From Solibacillus silvestris_B (GTDB taxonomy: Bacteria; Bacillota; Bacilli; Bacillales_A; Planococcaceae): a DNA stretch of 46,304 nucleotides. Location: positions 1 through 46,304 of the forward strand of contig NZ_JBQCJW010000028.1 of NCBI RefSeq assembly GCF_051967575.1. Reading direction: 5' to 3'. Numbering within the stretch: position 1 is the first letter of the stretch; each line of letters begins with the position of its first letter. Position numbers and translations under genes: made by a program. Positions 8,279-16,024 of this stretch are shown one piece after another. The notes beneath the pieces were generated by a model that was given only the letters and a program-made list of their open reading frames with translations, was not told where the DNA came from and made no database searches.

Positions 8279-8752
8279 GTGCCAAACCATATTGTTTTAT
8301 ATCAACCCGAGATTCCAGCGAATACAGGGAATATTGCCCGTACTTGCGCTGGTACGAATACATCATTGCATTTGATTCGTCCGCTGGGCTTTTCAACGGA
8401 TGACAAAATGCTGAAGCGTGCAGGATTGGATTATTGGGAGCATGTTAATGTTATTTATCATGATTCTTTGGAAAGTTTTATAGAGTACAGTAAAGATGGC
8501 GACGTTTATTTAATCGAGACATATAGCGACGAACCTTTTACGACACATGATTTTAGCGATATATCGCGTGATATATACTTCATGTTCGGCCGGGAAACGA
8601 CCGGCTTGCCGAAAGACTTTGCAAAGGAACGGGCGAATATGTGCCTGCGTATCCCTCAAAGTGACCATATTCGTTCCCTCAATTTATCAAACACAGCGGC
8701 AATTGTCATTTATGAAGCACTGCGCCAGCAAAATTATCCCGGCTTAAAATAA
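8279..8752 (+). CDS. trmL: tRNA (cytidine/uridine-34-2'-O)-methyltransferase
   Basis: This SPOUT-class SAM methyltransferase modifies the wobble base of tRNA-Leu isoacceptors. The 157 residues carry the family signatures: PEIPANTGNIARTCAG near the start, LIRPLGF, then the knot region MFGRETTGLPKDF and IRSLNLSNTAAIVIYEALRQ. It begins with GTG at 8279 after AGAAGGA. It is co-transcribed with queG and ended by a strong terminator. B. subtilis CspR is the equivalent protein. Confidence 0.95.
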   Translation: MPNHIVLYQPEIPANTGNIARTCAGTNTSLHLIRPLGFSTDDKMLKRAGLDYWEHVNVIYHDSLESFIEYSKDGDVYLIETYSDEPFTTHDFSDISRDIYFMFGRETTGLPKDFAKERANMCLRIPQSDHIRSLNLSNTAAIVIYEALRQQNYPGLK

Positions 8753-8795
8753 ATAGGGCGAGAAGCATACATCCTGCTTCTTGCCCTATTTTTTT
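8752..8795. terminator. Bidirectional terminator between trmL and spo0M
   Basis: AATAGGGCgAGAAGCA (8752-8767) pairs with TGCTTCTtGCCCTATT (8775-8790). A run of seven T follows on plus. The A-rich 5' side gives a usable tail on minus. It touches the stop codons of both genes. Confidence 0.9.
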
Positions 8796-9561
8796 ACTTC
8801 ATTTTCGCCTCGATTGCTTGGGCGAGTTTTGCTGAAATATTATCGTTTTCGAATAGTGTAATGCGAATGAAGCTTTCATCCATATCGAATGCTTCTGATA
8901 AAAATCCGCCAAGTCCGCGTGCACGACGATCGACTTGCAATAAAATTTCGATGGAGTTTGATGATTGGTCTAAAAAGACGACTTCAAGCTCATCTAGATG
9001 CCGGCGATATGTGCTGCTTGTCGGTTTAAATTCGAATTCTTGGACAATCGGTATGCGACGGCGCAAATAGGAAGGTGCCTGCTCATTGTCCACTTTACGC
9101 AAACGGAAGCCCAGATTTTGAATCGCTGTCAATACGCTGCTGGCTAAACGTGTCGGCTGAATCTCGATAAAGTCTTTATCTTTAGGGTCCACTGCATTTT
9201 TAATATCCAAGCCTGTTTGAATCCATACACGCGAGTTGCCAGTTGTTACTGGAACAACAGAAGGCAATGCGAAGGAAAATGGAACTTGACGTTTTTCGTT
9301 TGCTTGAATCATGAATGGCTCATTTAATTTGTATTCGTGCAGCATTGCTTGATCATTAATCTTTTTATCATCAATTTCGCGGATAAAGTTTGTATGAAGC
9401 GACAGATAGATTGCATCAATTTGCTGTTCTGTGCTGCCACCGGTAATTTCGACAACCCCTGTAATATTTTCATTCAAAATATATGTTGACTTGTGCAATT
9501 TTGTATCGACCTTTGCAGCACCGATACCGACAGTCGCTAAAACTTTATTAAATAGTGACAA
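8794..9561 (-). CDS. spo0M: Sporulation-control protein Spo0M
   Basis: Spo0M is an arrestin-fold protein that modulates sporulation initiation upstream of stage II in Bacillus. The 255 residues have the typical start MSLFNKVLATVGIGAAKVDT. The first beta-sandwich includes GVVEITGGSTEQQIDAIYLS, and the second has PIVQEFEFKP and LEVVFLDQSSNSIEILLQVD. The C-terminus has RRARGLGGFLSEAFDMDES. There is no membrane segment. The ATG follows GGAGGAATTC closely. It is a single gene converging with trmL. A relative without a sporulation role is possible, but the family match is good. Confidence 0.93.
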   Translation of the reverse strand: MSLFNKVLATVGIGAAKVDTKLHKSTYILNENITGVVEITGGSTEQQIDAIYLSLHTNFIREIDDKKINDQAMLHEYKLNEPFMIQANEKRQVPFSFALPSVVPVTTGNSRVWIQTGLDIKNAVDPKDKDFIEIQPTRLASSVLTAIQNLGFRLRKVDNEQAPSYLRRRIPIVQEFEFKPTSSTYRRHLDELEVVFLDQSSNSIEILLQVDRRARGLGGFLSEAFDMDESFIRITLFENDNISAKLAQAIEAKMK

Positions 9562-9615
9562 ATGAATTCCTCCGTTAAAGTTAATTAATTATTTATACGC
9601 GGGACGGAAAAGAAA

Positions 9616-9650
9616 GTTTCAAAAAGAGCCCGAAAAGTTTCCGGGCTCTT
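9616..9650 (-). terminator. Terminator of the VOC dioxygenase gene
   Basis: Read on minus, AAGAGCCCG/CGGGCTCTT (9624-9632 with 9642-9650) forms a 9-bp perfect stem followed by TTTTTGAAACTTTC. Confidence 0.9.
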
Positions 9651-9670
9651 ACTTAAGAGGGGCATTTATT

Positions 9671-10558
9671 TTATTCACCATCTAATGTAAATAAGATGCG
9701 TAAACCGTTTGGATCTACTGTTGAGAATAGCTGTGCACCGCCGTATGCTGGTGCTTCAGCAAAGTTTTCAACGATGAAGCCATTTGCATTTAAGCTTTGT
9801 TTCACTTCTTCAGCGTAGTGTTCGTCTTTTAGAACGATGGTAACTGATTTTAAGCCGACCATATTTTCCTCTGGAGCTTGGCCGTTATTGCTATTCCAAG
9901 TATTTAAACCGAAATGATGGTGGTATTTGCCTGTAGAGACAAAGAGCGCTTGTGTACCATATCGTGTCACAACATTATAGTCCAATACATTAGTATAAAA
10001 TTGCTCTGATTTGTCTAGATTTGCTACAGATAAGTGTACATGGCCCATGACAGTTTCAGCAGGCAAACCAGTCCAATTTCCATCGGCTGCAGTCAAAATC
10101 GGCTGGAAATTAAGTTGCTCTGTCACCATATTCACTTGACCGTCATCAAACCATGTCCATTCTGATTCGTCACGGTCGATGTAAATTTCAATGCCATTGC
10201 CATCTGGATCATTTAAGTAAAGCGCTTCCGAAACATCATGATCCGCAGCGCCGAGACGTATATTTAAATTGACAAAATGCTGAACAATGTTTCCTAAGTC
10301 CTTACGAGAGGGTAATAGTAATGCTAAGTGGTATAAACCTGCAAATCCACGTTGCAGGGGCTGGGCATTCTGTATTTCGATTAAAGATACTAAAATTGTT
10401 TGCCCATCTGCTGTTAAATATGCTTCCGAACCTGTCCGCTGCAATACTTTAAAGCCTATAATTGTTGTGTAGTATTCGATTGAACGTGCCAAGTCCGAAA
10501 CTTTTAGTTGTACATGAGCTGGATATAAATTAGGTTTTTTATGAAAATGTGTTGCCAT
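9671..10558 (-). CDS. Two-domain VOC (glyoxalase/extradiol dioxygenase) protein, CatE-like
   Basis: Two vicinal-oxygen-chelate modules lie in tandem: residues about 8-130 (AHVQLKVSDLARSIEYY, YHLALLLP, DPDGNGIEIYID) and about 155-290 (GHVHLSVANLDKSEQFY, HHFGLNTWN, DPNGLRILFTLDGE). The size, 295 residues, and the two-module layout match the CatE group, which opens catechol rings with Fe(II). Metal His residues are visible in both modules. The usual Glu is clear only in the first (NGIEIY); in the second the position reads GLRIL. ATG 10558 follows GGGAGTTC. It is monocistronic. The substrate cannot be assigned. Confidence 0.8.
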   Translation of the reverse strand: MATHFHKKPNLYPAHVQLKVSDLARSIEYYTTIIGFKVLQRTGSEAYLTADGQTILVSLIEIQNAQPLQRGFAGLYHLALLLPSRKDLGNIVQHFVNLNIRLGAADHDVSEALYLNDPDGNGIEIYIDRDESEWTWFDDGQVNMVTEQLNFQPILTAADGNWTGLPAETVMGHVHLSVANLDKSEQFYTNVLDYNVVTRYGTQALFVSTGKYHHHFGLNTWNSNNGQAPEENMVGLKSVTIVLKDEHYAEEVKQSLNANGFIVENFAEAPAYGGAQLFSTVDPNGLRILFTLDGE

Positions 10559-10644
10559 CGTATATGAACTCCCTTTATGGTTATTTTTTATAATCAACTT
10601 ACTTTATGTAACCAATATAGTTTATATAAGATAAAAAGTCAAAT

Positions 10645-10678
10645 TAAAAAGACAATCGCAAAAACTGCGACTGTCTTT
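10645..10678 (-). terminator. Terminator of the 31-codon gene
   Basis: Read on minus, AAAGACAGTCGCA pairs with TGCGATTGTCTTT (10666-10678 with 10648-10660), one mismatch, followed by TTTTTAATTTG. It closes a very small transcription unit. Confidence 0.8.
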
Positions 10679-10697
10679 CAATGAAAAGCTAATTAAA

Positions 10698-10793
10698 TTA
10701 GTTTTCTTTTGAGAATGGTTTGCCATCATAGCCAGCAGTGAAAATTGCTGTTAGAAAAGCGATGCAAACACCAAGAATTAAAATTAATTTCAT
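10698..10793 (-). CDS. 31-residue hydrophobic peptide, unknown function
   Basis: ATG 10793 is preceded at 7 bp by AGGAGG, one of the best ribosome sites in the window. The frame encodes 31 residues starting MKLILILGVCIAFLTAIFTA and ending GYDGKPFSKEN. This is a single membrane-spanning segment or signal-like helix with a short polar tail. It has its own extended -10 promoter upstream and a terminator downstream, so it is a complete gene. I do not recognise it. Membrane-protein modulators and type I toxin-like peptides have this shape, but nothing here shows either role. Confidence 0.65.
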   Translation of the reverse strand: MKLILILGVCIAFLTAIFTAGYDGKPFSKEN

Positions 10794-10832
10794 GGAAGTA
10801 TCCTCCTCATGTTTTTAATTATCTCTTTTTTT

Positions 10833-10841
10833 AGTATAGCA
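10833..10841 (-). promoter_or_regulatory. Extended -10 promoter of the 31-codon gene
   Basis: Read on minus, TGCTATACT is an extended -10 (TG at 10840-10841, TATACT at 10838-10833). It lies about 40 bp before the start codon. The -35 is weak (GTATTC at 17 bp). Confidence 0.5.
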
Positions 10842-10927
10842 TAAATAATGTTGATGAATACTTTATTTTATGTCAGAAATCGTTCAAAATTGGAAAAAAA
10901 TAATATGGAAATATGGAGGGATTTAAC

Positions 10928-11104
10928 ATGAAAAGAGAAGAAATTGTAAACGGAAATATGGCAAATTCCATGGATGAACTAAAAATACTCGGAAAGCAAA
11001 TGGAAAACCTGCGAGATGAGCAACAATTGGAGGAGACCAATCGAATTGCGGATCCGCAGCAATTTGATGAGGAAGAGGAAGTGAAGCAAGAAGGGGAAAA
11101 ATAA
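10928..11104 (+). CDS. Small acidic protein of 58 residues, unknown
   Basis: ATG 10928 follows GGAGGGAT at a normal distance. The product begins MKREEIVNGNMANSMDELKI and is very hydrophilic, with a Glu-rich end (EEEEVKQEGEK), a likely short coiled-coil helix and no membrane segment. It is a complete single-gene unit ended by a bidirectional terminator. I do not recognise the family. Confidence 0.65.
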   Translation: MKREEIVNGNMANSMDELKILGKQMENLRDEQQLEETNRIADPQQFDEEEEVKQEGEK

Positions 11105-11116
11105 GAGAAGGAAAAT

Positions 11117-11157
11117 AAAAGGTGTGCACGGAATAAAAATTTCGCGCACACCTTTTG
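11117..11157. terminator. Bidirectional terminator
   Basis: AAAAGGTGTGC (11117-11127) pairs with GCACACCTTTT (11146-11156). It separates the 58-residue gene (plus) from the acyl-CoA ligase (minus). Confidence 0.9.
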
Positions 11158-11160
11158 TCT

Positions 11161-12777
11161 CTAGCTTGATTGAACTTCGTAATCTTTCAATTCTTCGCGC
11201 AGTTTTGCTTTTAAAAATTTACCGACCGAAGTTTTTGGGATTTCATTCAAAAATACGACATCGTCAGGGAGCCACCATTTTGCAAAGTCATTTTCAATCG
11301 AATGAATAAGCTCTTCTTTTGACGCAGCTGCATCTTGTTTTAGAACGACACAGGCTAATGGACGTTCCTGCCATTTTGGGTGCGGCACTGCGATTACCGC
11401 CGCTTCGAACACTGCCGGATGTGACATTAATGCATTTTCCAAATCAACGGATGAAATCCATTCACCGCCCGATTTAATGAGATCTTTCGTACGGTCGGTA
11501 ATTTTAATATAGCCTTCCTTTGTCAAAACGGCTATATCGCCTGTATAAAGCCATCCATCACGGAATGCTTCGTTTGTCCGTTCATCATTATAGTATTCAG
11601 ATGCAATCCATGGTCCACGAACCCGTAATTCGCCCATTGTTTCGCCATCCCAAGGTACATGACCTTTCTCGTTTACAACTTCAGTCTCAATCAGGGAAAC
11701 TGTTAGCCCTTGTGTAACTCGAATATTTAAAAGTTCCTCATCGGTATAACTGCTCATCTCTGTTGTAGGGTGCGACATACTTACAAGTGGCGATGTTTCG
11801 GTCATTCCATAGGCATTTACATATGGTACGCCAAGCTTTTCGTTGTATGCCTGTATTAACCCTTTTGGAGAAGCAGATCCACCGGAAATAATTAAGCGAG
11901 TGGAAGATAGATCACGCGGCTGCTTTTCCTGCTCTGCAAGGGCACCAAGCCAAATCGTTGGAACACCCGCTGTAATTGTTACTTTCTCCTGTTCCATTAA
12001 ATCCAATATGAGACTTGGTGTCATCATCGGACCCGGCAATACGATATTTGCGCCAAAGTTAAGTGCGGCGAATGGGAAGCCCCAGGCATTTACATGGAAC
12101 ATCGGCACAACCGGCAATGCAGTATCGCTTTCCTTTATGCCAAATGACTCCGCCAAACCAAGCGCCAAGCTATGCAAAACGATGCTCCGATGTGTATAAA
12201 TGACACCTTTTGGCATGCCGGTTGTGGCAGATGTATAGCACATCCCTGCCTGCATATTTTCATCCAAATCTGCGGGAAACTCGAAATTTTCATCGGCTTC
12301 CTGAAGCAGCTGTTCATAGCTGTGCACATTGGGGAAGCTTGATTGCGGAGCGACTGGATCATCGCTCATAACGATAATATGTTTCACTGTTTTTAAATGG
12401 CCAAGTGCGGGTTCTACGAGAGGGAATAGGTCACCATCGATCAATAGTATTTCATCTTGTGCATGATTAATAATATAAATAATATGCTCGGGGGCTAACC
12501 GGATGTTGATCGTATGCAAAATTGCGCCACTGCACGGAATCGCAAAGTAAGCTTCAAGATGGCGGTGATGATTCCATGCGAACGTGCCGACTTTCGTACC
12601 GCGCGTCATACCAAGTTTTGTTAGCGCATCAGCTAAACGGTGCGTTCTTTTTGCATAATCCTTGAATGAAATACGATGTGTCATAGTGGGGCTTGTACGC
12701 GAGATAATTTGTTTGTTCGGGAAATACCTTTGTGCGCGCTTTAAAAATCCATTCAAAACTAATTGTGTGTCCATCAT
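11161..12777 (-). CDS. Acyl-CoA ligase (AMP-binding, long/medium-chain fatty acid type)
   Basis: This ANL-superfamily enzyme activates a carboxylic acid with ATP and then joins it to CoA. The 538 residues show the phosphate loop YTSATTGMPKGVIYTH, YGMTETSP, TGDIA, DRTKDLIKSGGEWIS and the C-terminal lysine in KTSVGKFLK. The fatty-acid-type start fits FadD-like ligases. One oddity: the loop reads SATTG where SGTTG is usual. Tandem ATGs occur at the start; AGGAGC lies about 8 bp before the first. A candidate cre box downstream of its promoter suggests glucose repression. It is monocistronic. The chain-length preference cannot be read. Confidence 0.9.
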   Translation of the reverse strand: MMDTQLVLNGFLKRAQRYFPNKQIISRTSPTMTHRISFKDYAKRTHRLADALTKLGMTRGTKVGTFAWNHHRHLEAYFAIPCSGAILHTINIRLAPEHIIYIINHAQDEILLIDGDLFPLVEPALGHLKTVKHIIVMSDDPVAPQSSFPNVHSYEQLLQEADENFEFPADLDENMQAGMCYTSATTGMPKGVIYTHRSIVLHSLALGLAESFGIKESDTALPVVPMFHVNAWGFPFAALNFGANIVLPGPMMTPSLILDLMEQEKVTITAGVPTIWLGALAEQEKQPRDLSSTRLIISGGSASPKGLIQAYNEKLGVPYVNAYGMTETSPLVSMSHPTTEMSSYTDEELLNIRVTQGLTVSLIETEVVNEKGHVPWDGETMGELRVRGPWIASEYYNDERTNEAFRDGWLYTGDIAVLTKEGYIKITDRTKDLIKSGGEWISSVDLENALMSHPAVFEAAVIAVPHPKWQERPLACVVLKQDAAASKEELIHSIENDFAKWWLPDDVVFLNEIPKTSVGKFLKAKLREELKDYEVQSS

Positions 12778-12806
12778 AGTTTTCAGCTCCTAAACGAAAA
12801 TGTAAT

Positions 12807-12820
12807 ATTAACGTTTTCTC
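12807..12820 (-). promoter_or_regulatory. Candidate cre (CcpA) site ahead of the acyl-CoA ligase
   Basis: On minus, AGAAAACGTTAATA matches the cre consensus TGWNANCGNTNWCA at most positions (first base and next-to-last differ). It lies about 30 bp downstream of TATAAT (12856-12851), a place where CcpA could block elongation. Confidence 0.35.
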
Positions 12821-13042
12821 TTGATGTTGAAAGAATTTTCTGTAAATAGAATTATACTAAACAATAAATAAACTATCTACTTTTATTTCCTTATTTTTGA
12901 AACAAAACAGCTACACTATACGTATAACAAATAATAACAATTGGATTATTCCATAAGCCTTACCGAAACAATTTTTTTTGCGGCGAGAAGTGCGGCGTTT
13001 TTTTTGTGATCGCTTGAGGGGAATTGCTGTTATATGGAGCAT

Positions 13043-13087
13043 GGCTGTAAATAATCTGGCTTTTAATACAGCCCCAAATGCTATAAT
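13043..13087 (+). promoter_or_regulatory. Extended -10 promoter with dyad, aldo/keto reductase gene
   Basis: TGCTATAAT (13079-13087) is a near-perfect extended -10, 30 bp before the start codon. GGCTGTA (13043-13049) and TACAGCC (13067-13073) form a 7-bp dyad overlapping the -35 zone and may be an operator. The remainder of 12857-13042 holds no gene I can support. Confidence 0.5.
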
Positions 13088-13116
13088 AAAAATAATATAT
13101 AACCGAGGTGATGAAG

Positions 13117-13947
13117 ATGAATCTGCAATCGAAAAAAACATTGGCAAATGGAGTGGATATGCCTTTATTAGGGTTGGGCGTTTATAAAATGACTGACCGT
13201 GACGAAACACTTCAAGCAATAACGACTGCCCTTGAGGTGGGCTATCGCGCGGTTGACACAGCTTCACTCTATTATAATGAGGAAGAGGTAGGGGAAGCGA
13301 TTCGCCATTCTTCTGTACGACGTGAAGACATTTTCGTGACGACAAAAGTATGGAACAGCGACCAAGGCTATGACAGCACATTACGCGCTTTTGAAACATC
13401 CTTAAAAAAACTGGGGATGGATTATGTGGACCTGTATTTAACCCATTGGCCGGTTGAAGGGAAATACGCCGATACGTATCGTGCAATTGAACGCTTGTAC
13501 GAGGAAAAGCTGATTCGTGTGCCTGGCGTATCAAATCATCATGAGCATCATTTAAAAGGACTATTGAAGAATTGTAATATCGCCCCGATGGTAAATCAGG
13601 TGGAAGTGCATCCTTATTTAAGTCAAGAGCCTTTGCGTGCGTTCTGTGCAGAGCAGCAAATTGCAGTAACGGCATGGTCGCCGCTTGGACGGGGAAATGT
13701 TTTAAATGATGATGTCATTACCCGTATCGCCAACGAGTATAAAGTATCGCCGGCACAAATCATTTTACGCTGGCATTTGCAAAATGATGTCATCGCAATT
13801 CCGAAATCAGTCACAAATTCACGCATTAAAGAAAATAGCGAACTGTACCATTTTGAATTAACGAAAGAGTCGATGCAGGAACTTAATGCATTGAATCGCA
13901 ATGAACGCTTCGGACAAAATCCGGATAATTTCAAGTTTGATTTTTAA
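13117..13947 (+). CDS. Aldo/keto reductase, YvgN/YtbE-like
   Basis: This NADPH-dependent reductase of small aldehydes such as methylglyoxal belongs to the AKR5 group by its short length (276 residues). The catalytic tetrad is visible: Asp in AVDTASLY, Tyr in LYYNEEEVG, Lys in VTTKVWN and His in YLTHWPV. The cofactor end has IPKSVTNSRIKENSE, with Lys, Ser and Arg for the NADPH phosphate. ATG 13117 was chosen because GAGGTG lies 6 bp upstream; earlier in-frame GTG and ATG codons overlap that site. It is followed 28 bp later by a membrane protein gene and probably shares its transcript. Confidence 0.92.
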   Translation: MNLQSKKTLANGVDMPLLGLGVYKMTDRDETLQAITTALEVGYRAVDTASLYYNEEEVGEAIRHSSVRREDIFVTTKVWNSDQGYDSTLRAFETSLKKLGMDYVDLYLTHWPVEGKYADTYRAIERLYEEKLIRVPGVSNHHEHHLKGLLKNCNIAPMVNQVEVHPYLSQEPLRAFCAEQQIAVTAWSPLGRGNVLNDDVITRIANEYKVSPAQIILRWHLQNDVIAIPKSVTNSRIKENSELYHFELTKESMQELNALNRNERFGQNPDNFKFDF

Positions 13948-13975
13948 CAGATTGATTACTTAGGGGAGTGAGACA

Positions 13976-14527
13976 ATGTTTAAAAATTTTTCGCTAAGTT
14001 TATTTTTTTCAATGGCGGCAGTGACGGTTGTCATCTTCGCACCGTTTCTTATGATGTTCCACCCAATTTTCCATATGGAGTTTTTTTCCTATGATGAAGT
14101 GACGTCTTTGTTTATTCCAAACCCTGTGAATTTGCGGCTTGTATTAATCGCTTGTTTAGTTTTAGTCGTAATGCTGGGGATTCTCGCATATAAGCGCGAT
14201 AAAATAATGTATGCAACGAGTGCGCTGCTATTAGTAGCAACTATTGGAATTGCATATTTGTCGACACAGAATTATTTGATGATTAGCCAGGAACAAATTG
14301 AAAGACATCATTTTTTCAATGAGCAGCAATATCGGTGGGACGAATTGGATGAAGTTGTTTTTGAATATGTTGTAGGAAGCAATAAAGGGGATTACACATT
14401 TACAGCGAAAACGGGAGAGCGTTTTGTCATTGACGAAAAGGAAGTTCATTCAACAGGGAAAAGCCAGATTTATCATTTAGCAAGGGAAAATGACATAAGC
14501 TATACTGAGCGGGAAAAGAGTAAATGA
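13976..14527 (+). CDS. Membrane protein of unknown function, 183 residues
   Basis: There are three likely membrane segments: residues about 8-30, 52-70 and 78-96. A soluble C-terminal half of about 85 residues follows (WDELDEVVFEYVVG, DYTFTAKTGERFVIDEKEV) that looks like a small beta-rich, PH-like domain. The ATG follows GGGGAGTGAGAC. It lies downstream of the aldo/keto reductase on the same strand and ends at a strong terminator. I cannot name the family. Confidence 0.8.
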   Translation: MFKNFSLSLFFSMAAVTVVIFAPFLMMFHPIFHMEFFSYDEVTSLFIPNPVNLRLVLIACLVLVVMLGILAYKRDKIMYATSALLLVATIGIAYLSTQNYLMISQEQIERHHFFNEQQYRWDELDEVVFEYVVGSNKGDYTFTAKTGERFVIDEKEVHSTGKSQIYHLARENDISYTEREKSK

Positions 14528-14530
14528 AAG

Positions 14531-14568
14531 AATGCGTCCAGCAACATAGTGCGGACGCATTTTTTTAT
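14531..14568 (+). terminator. Terminator after the membrane protein gene
   Basis: AATGCGTCC (14531-14539) pairs with GGACGCATT (14553-14561), followed by a T run to 14567. Confidence 0.9.
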
Positions 14569-14682
14569 TGTTAAGGAAATTTTAGATTTTGGCATGGGGG
14601 ATAGCTTTGTAAGAAAGTGTTGCCCCTATCCAGGCAAACACTGTCAACTCCTCGAGCAATGAGATCGCTCCGTGCAAAAGAA

Positions 14683-15031
14683 GGGCGCTGAAAAACTATG
14701 GTTATTAAAAATCCAATTTCATTTTTAATAAAAGCCCCTTTCATACACATTTACTGATATAGATTTTGGCTCTTAATTAAATGATGAAGAAATAGGCGGA
14801 GTTTTTCCGGCTATTTGTGCAACGGGGCTCGTTTCGGAGTAAATAAGCGGAGATTTTCCGGTTAACCGAAGAAAAAACCCTTAAATTCAAGCTTTTCAGG
14901 TTAATAGGCGGAATTTCTCCGTTTATTTAGAACGTTTTTTCTTGCATTTTCTAAATAGGGGGAATTTTTCCGACTATTTATCAGAGTGGGCACTTGAAGT
15001 CCTTAATAAAGAAGACAGATTTTCAGTGCCC
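14683..15031. repeat. Non-coding repeat element with four short palindromes
   Basis: The ends are an imperfect inverted repeat: GGGCGCTGAAAA (14683-14694) and TTTTCAGTGCCC (15020-15031), 11 of 12 matching. Inside lie four copies of a 25-29 bp imperfect palindrome of the form AATAgGCGGA-AT-rich-TCCGnCTATT, at 14790-14816, 14841-14865, 14901-14928 and 14952-14980. No credible gene lies in 14569-15178. The layout suggests a non-autonomous mobile unit or a REP/BIME-like cluster. Confidence 0.6.
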
Positions 15032-15068
15032 TATGCAAAAGTGATGGAACGTTTACTTTTGCGTAGGG
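15029..15068. repeat. 14-bp-stem hairpin beside the palindrome cluster
   Basis: CCCTATGCAAAAGT (15029-15042) pairs with ACTTTTGCGTAGGG (15055-15068), one wobble, with a 12-base loop. No T run follows in either direction, so it does not read as an ordinary terminator. It abuts the right inverted end of the repeat element. Confidence 0.55.
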
Positions 15069-15178
15069 TCCTCCAATACTTGCGGCTCACACGATGTAAG
15101 TCATTGGGTCACATCATATCATAGGGATTTCGTATTTATCACCCTTCGGAGCTGGGGAGACGCTTAAGTGCTTTTATT

Positions 15179-16009
15179 CTAGTCTTTTACAACAATTTGC
15201 TTATTTAAAAATGGATGCATGAATGCAAGCTGAATGGCGTGCAGGGCATAATCGCCCGATGCTGTTTCCCGTGCTCCGTACATTGTATCCCCGACAATTG
15301 GGTGACCTATATGAGCCATATGCACGCGAATTTGATGTGTGCGCCCAGTTTCCAAAACAACATGAACAATGCAAGTCCCTTTATAGCGGTTTACGACTTC
15401 GTAATGTGTGACAGCATGCTGGCCATTTGGCGCAACGACACGGCGCGTATTATGATGGCGGTCTTTGCCGATCGCTGCATTTATCGTACCGCTGTCTGTC
15501 CGCAGATTTCCCTGCACTTCAGCGGCATATGTTCGAATAATGGACTTTTCTTCAATCATCCTGTCAAAAATGGATTTCGCGATCGGGTGTTTCGCGACAA
15601 GCAATAAGCCGTTTGTGCCTTGATCCAAACGGTGCACATGCTCTGCGTAATGCCCGCCATTGTCCGCTATATGACGCATCACATGATTCATGCATGTATC
15701 GCGGTCTGTCGCCTCATTCGGATGTGTCGCCATTCCTTTAGGCTTTGATGCGATTAAGCAATGCTCATCCTCATAGCGGATTTTAATTTCACAACTATCC
15801 GTTGAGATATAATTCGAAGCCGGAATATCAAATTTAAATTCAATTTGTGTTCCTTTTTCGAATGGTTCTTTCCACAAAACCGGTTCCCCGTTTAATGTAA
15901 CTGCCTTTGCCATGCGCAATTCATGGACAAGTTTTTTGCCTAATCGCCACTTATCACGCAACAATGCTTCTACGGTTTGTCCATTTTCGTTTATTGTATA
16001 GGTGAACAT
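15179..16009 (-). CDS. RluA-family pseudouridine synthase
   Basis: The enzyme isomerises uridine in rRNA or tRNA. The 276 residues have an N-terminal S4-like segment (VEALLRDKWRLGKKLVHELR) and the catalytic motif EHVHRLDQGTNGLLLVAK with the essential Asp. The RluA marker GRTHQIRVHMAHIGHPIVGD follows. It begins with ATG 16009 after GGAGG at 8 bp; a TTG one codon upstream is possible. It is a single gene on minus, downstream of the disulfide operon and separated from it by a terminator. The exact target site (RluD, YjbO or YhcT type) cannot be decided. Confidence 0.92.
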   Translation of the reverse strand: MFTYTINENGQTVEALLRDKWRLGKKLVHELRMAKAVTLNGEPVLWKEPFEKGTQIEFKFDIPASNYISTDSCEIKIRYEDEHCLIASKPKGMATHPNEATDRDTCMNHVMRHIADNGGHYAEHVHRLDQGTNGLLLVAKHPIAKSIFDRMIEEKSIIRTYAAEVQGNLRTDSGTINAAIGKDRHHNTRRVVAPNGQHAVTHYEVVNRYKGTCIVHVVLETGRTHQIRVHMAHIGHPIVGDTMYGARETASGDYALHAIQLAFMHPFLNKQIVVKD

Positions 16010-16024
16010 CAATTTTCCTCCAAA

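Noticed and set aside
12911..13675. 254-codon minus-strand open frame
   Set aside because: It lies antisense to a well-supported aldo/keto reductase and its promoter, lacks a ribosome site, and has a composition unlike real proteins here.
14790..14980. CRISPR-like array
   Set aside because: The four repeats are imperfect palindromes with unequal AT-rich spacing and diverged sequence; no cas gene is in the window.
14942..15124. 60-codon frame in the repeat region
   Set aside because: It runs through the fourth palindrome, the inverted end and the 14-bp hairpin, so it is chance; no ribosome site.
14569..15178. Insertion sequence with transposase
   Set aside because: No transposase frame or fragment is found; only inverted ends and palindromes, so I call it a non-coding repeat element.
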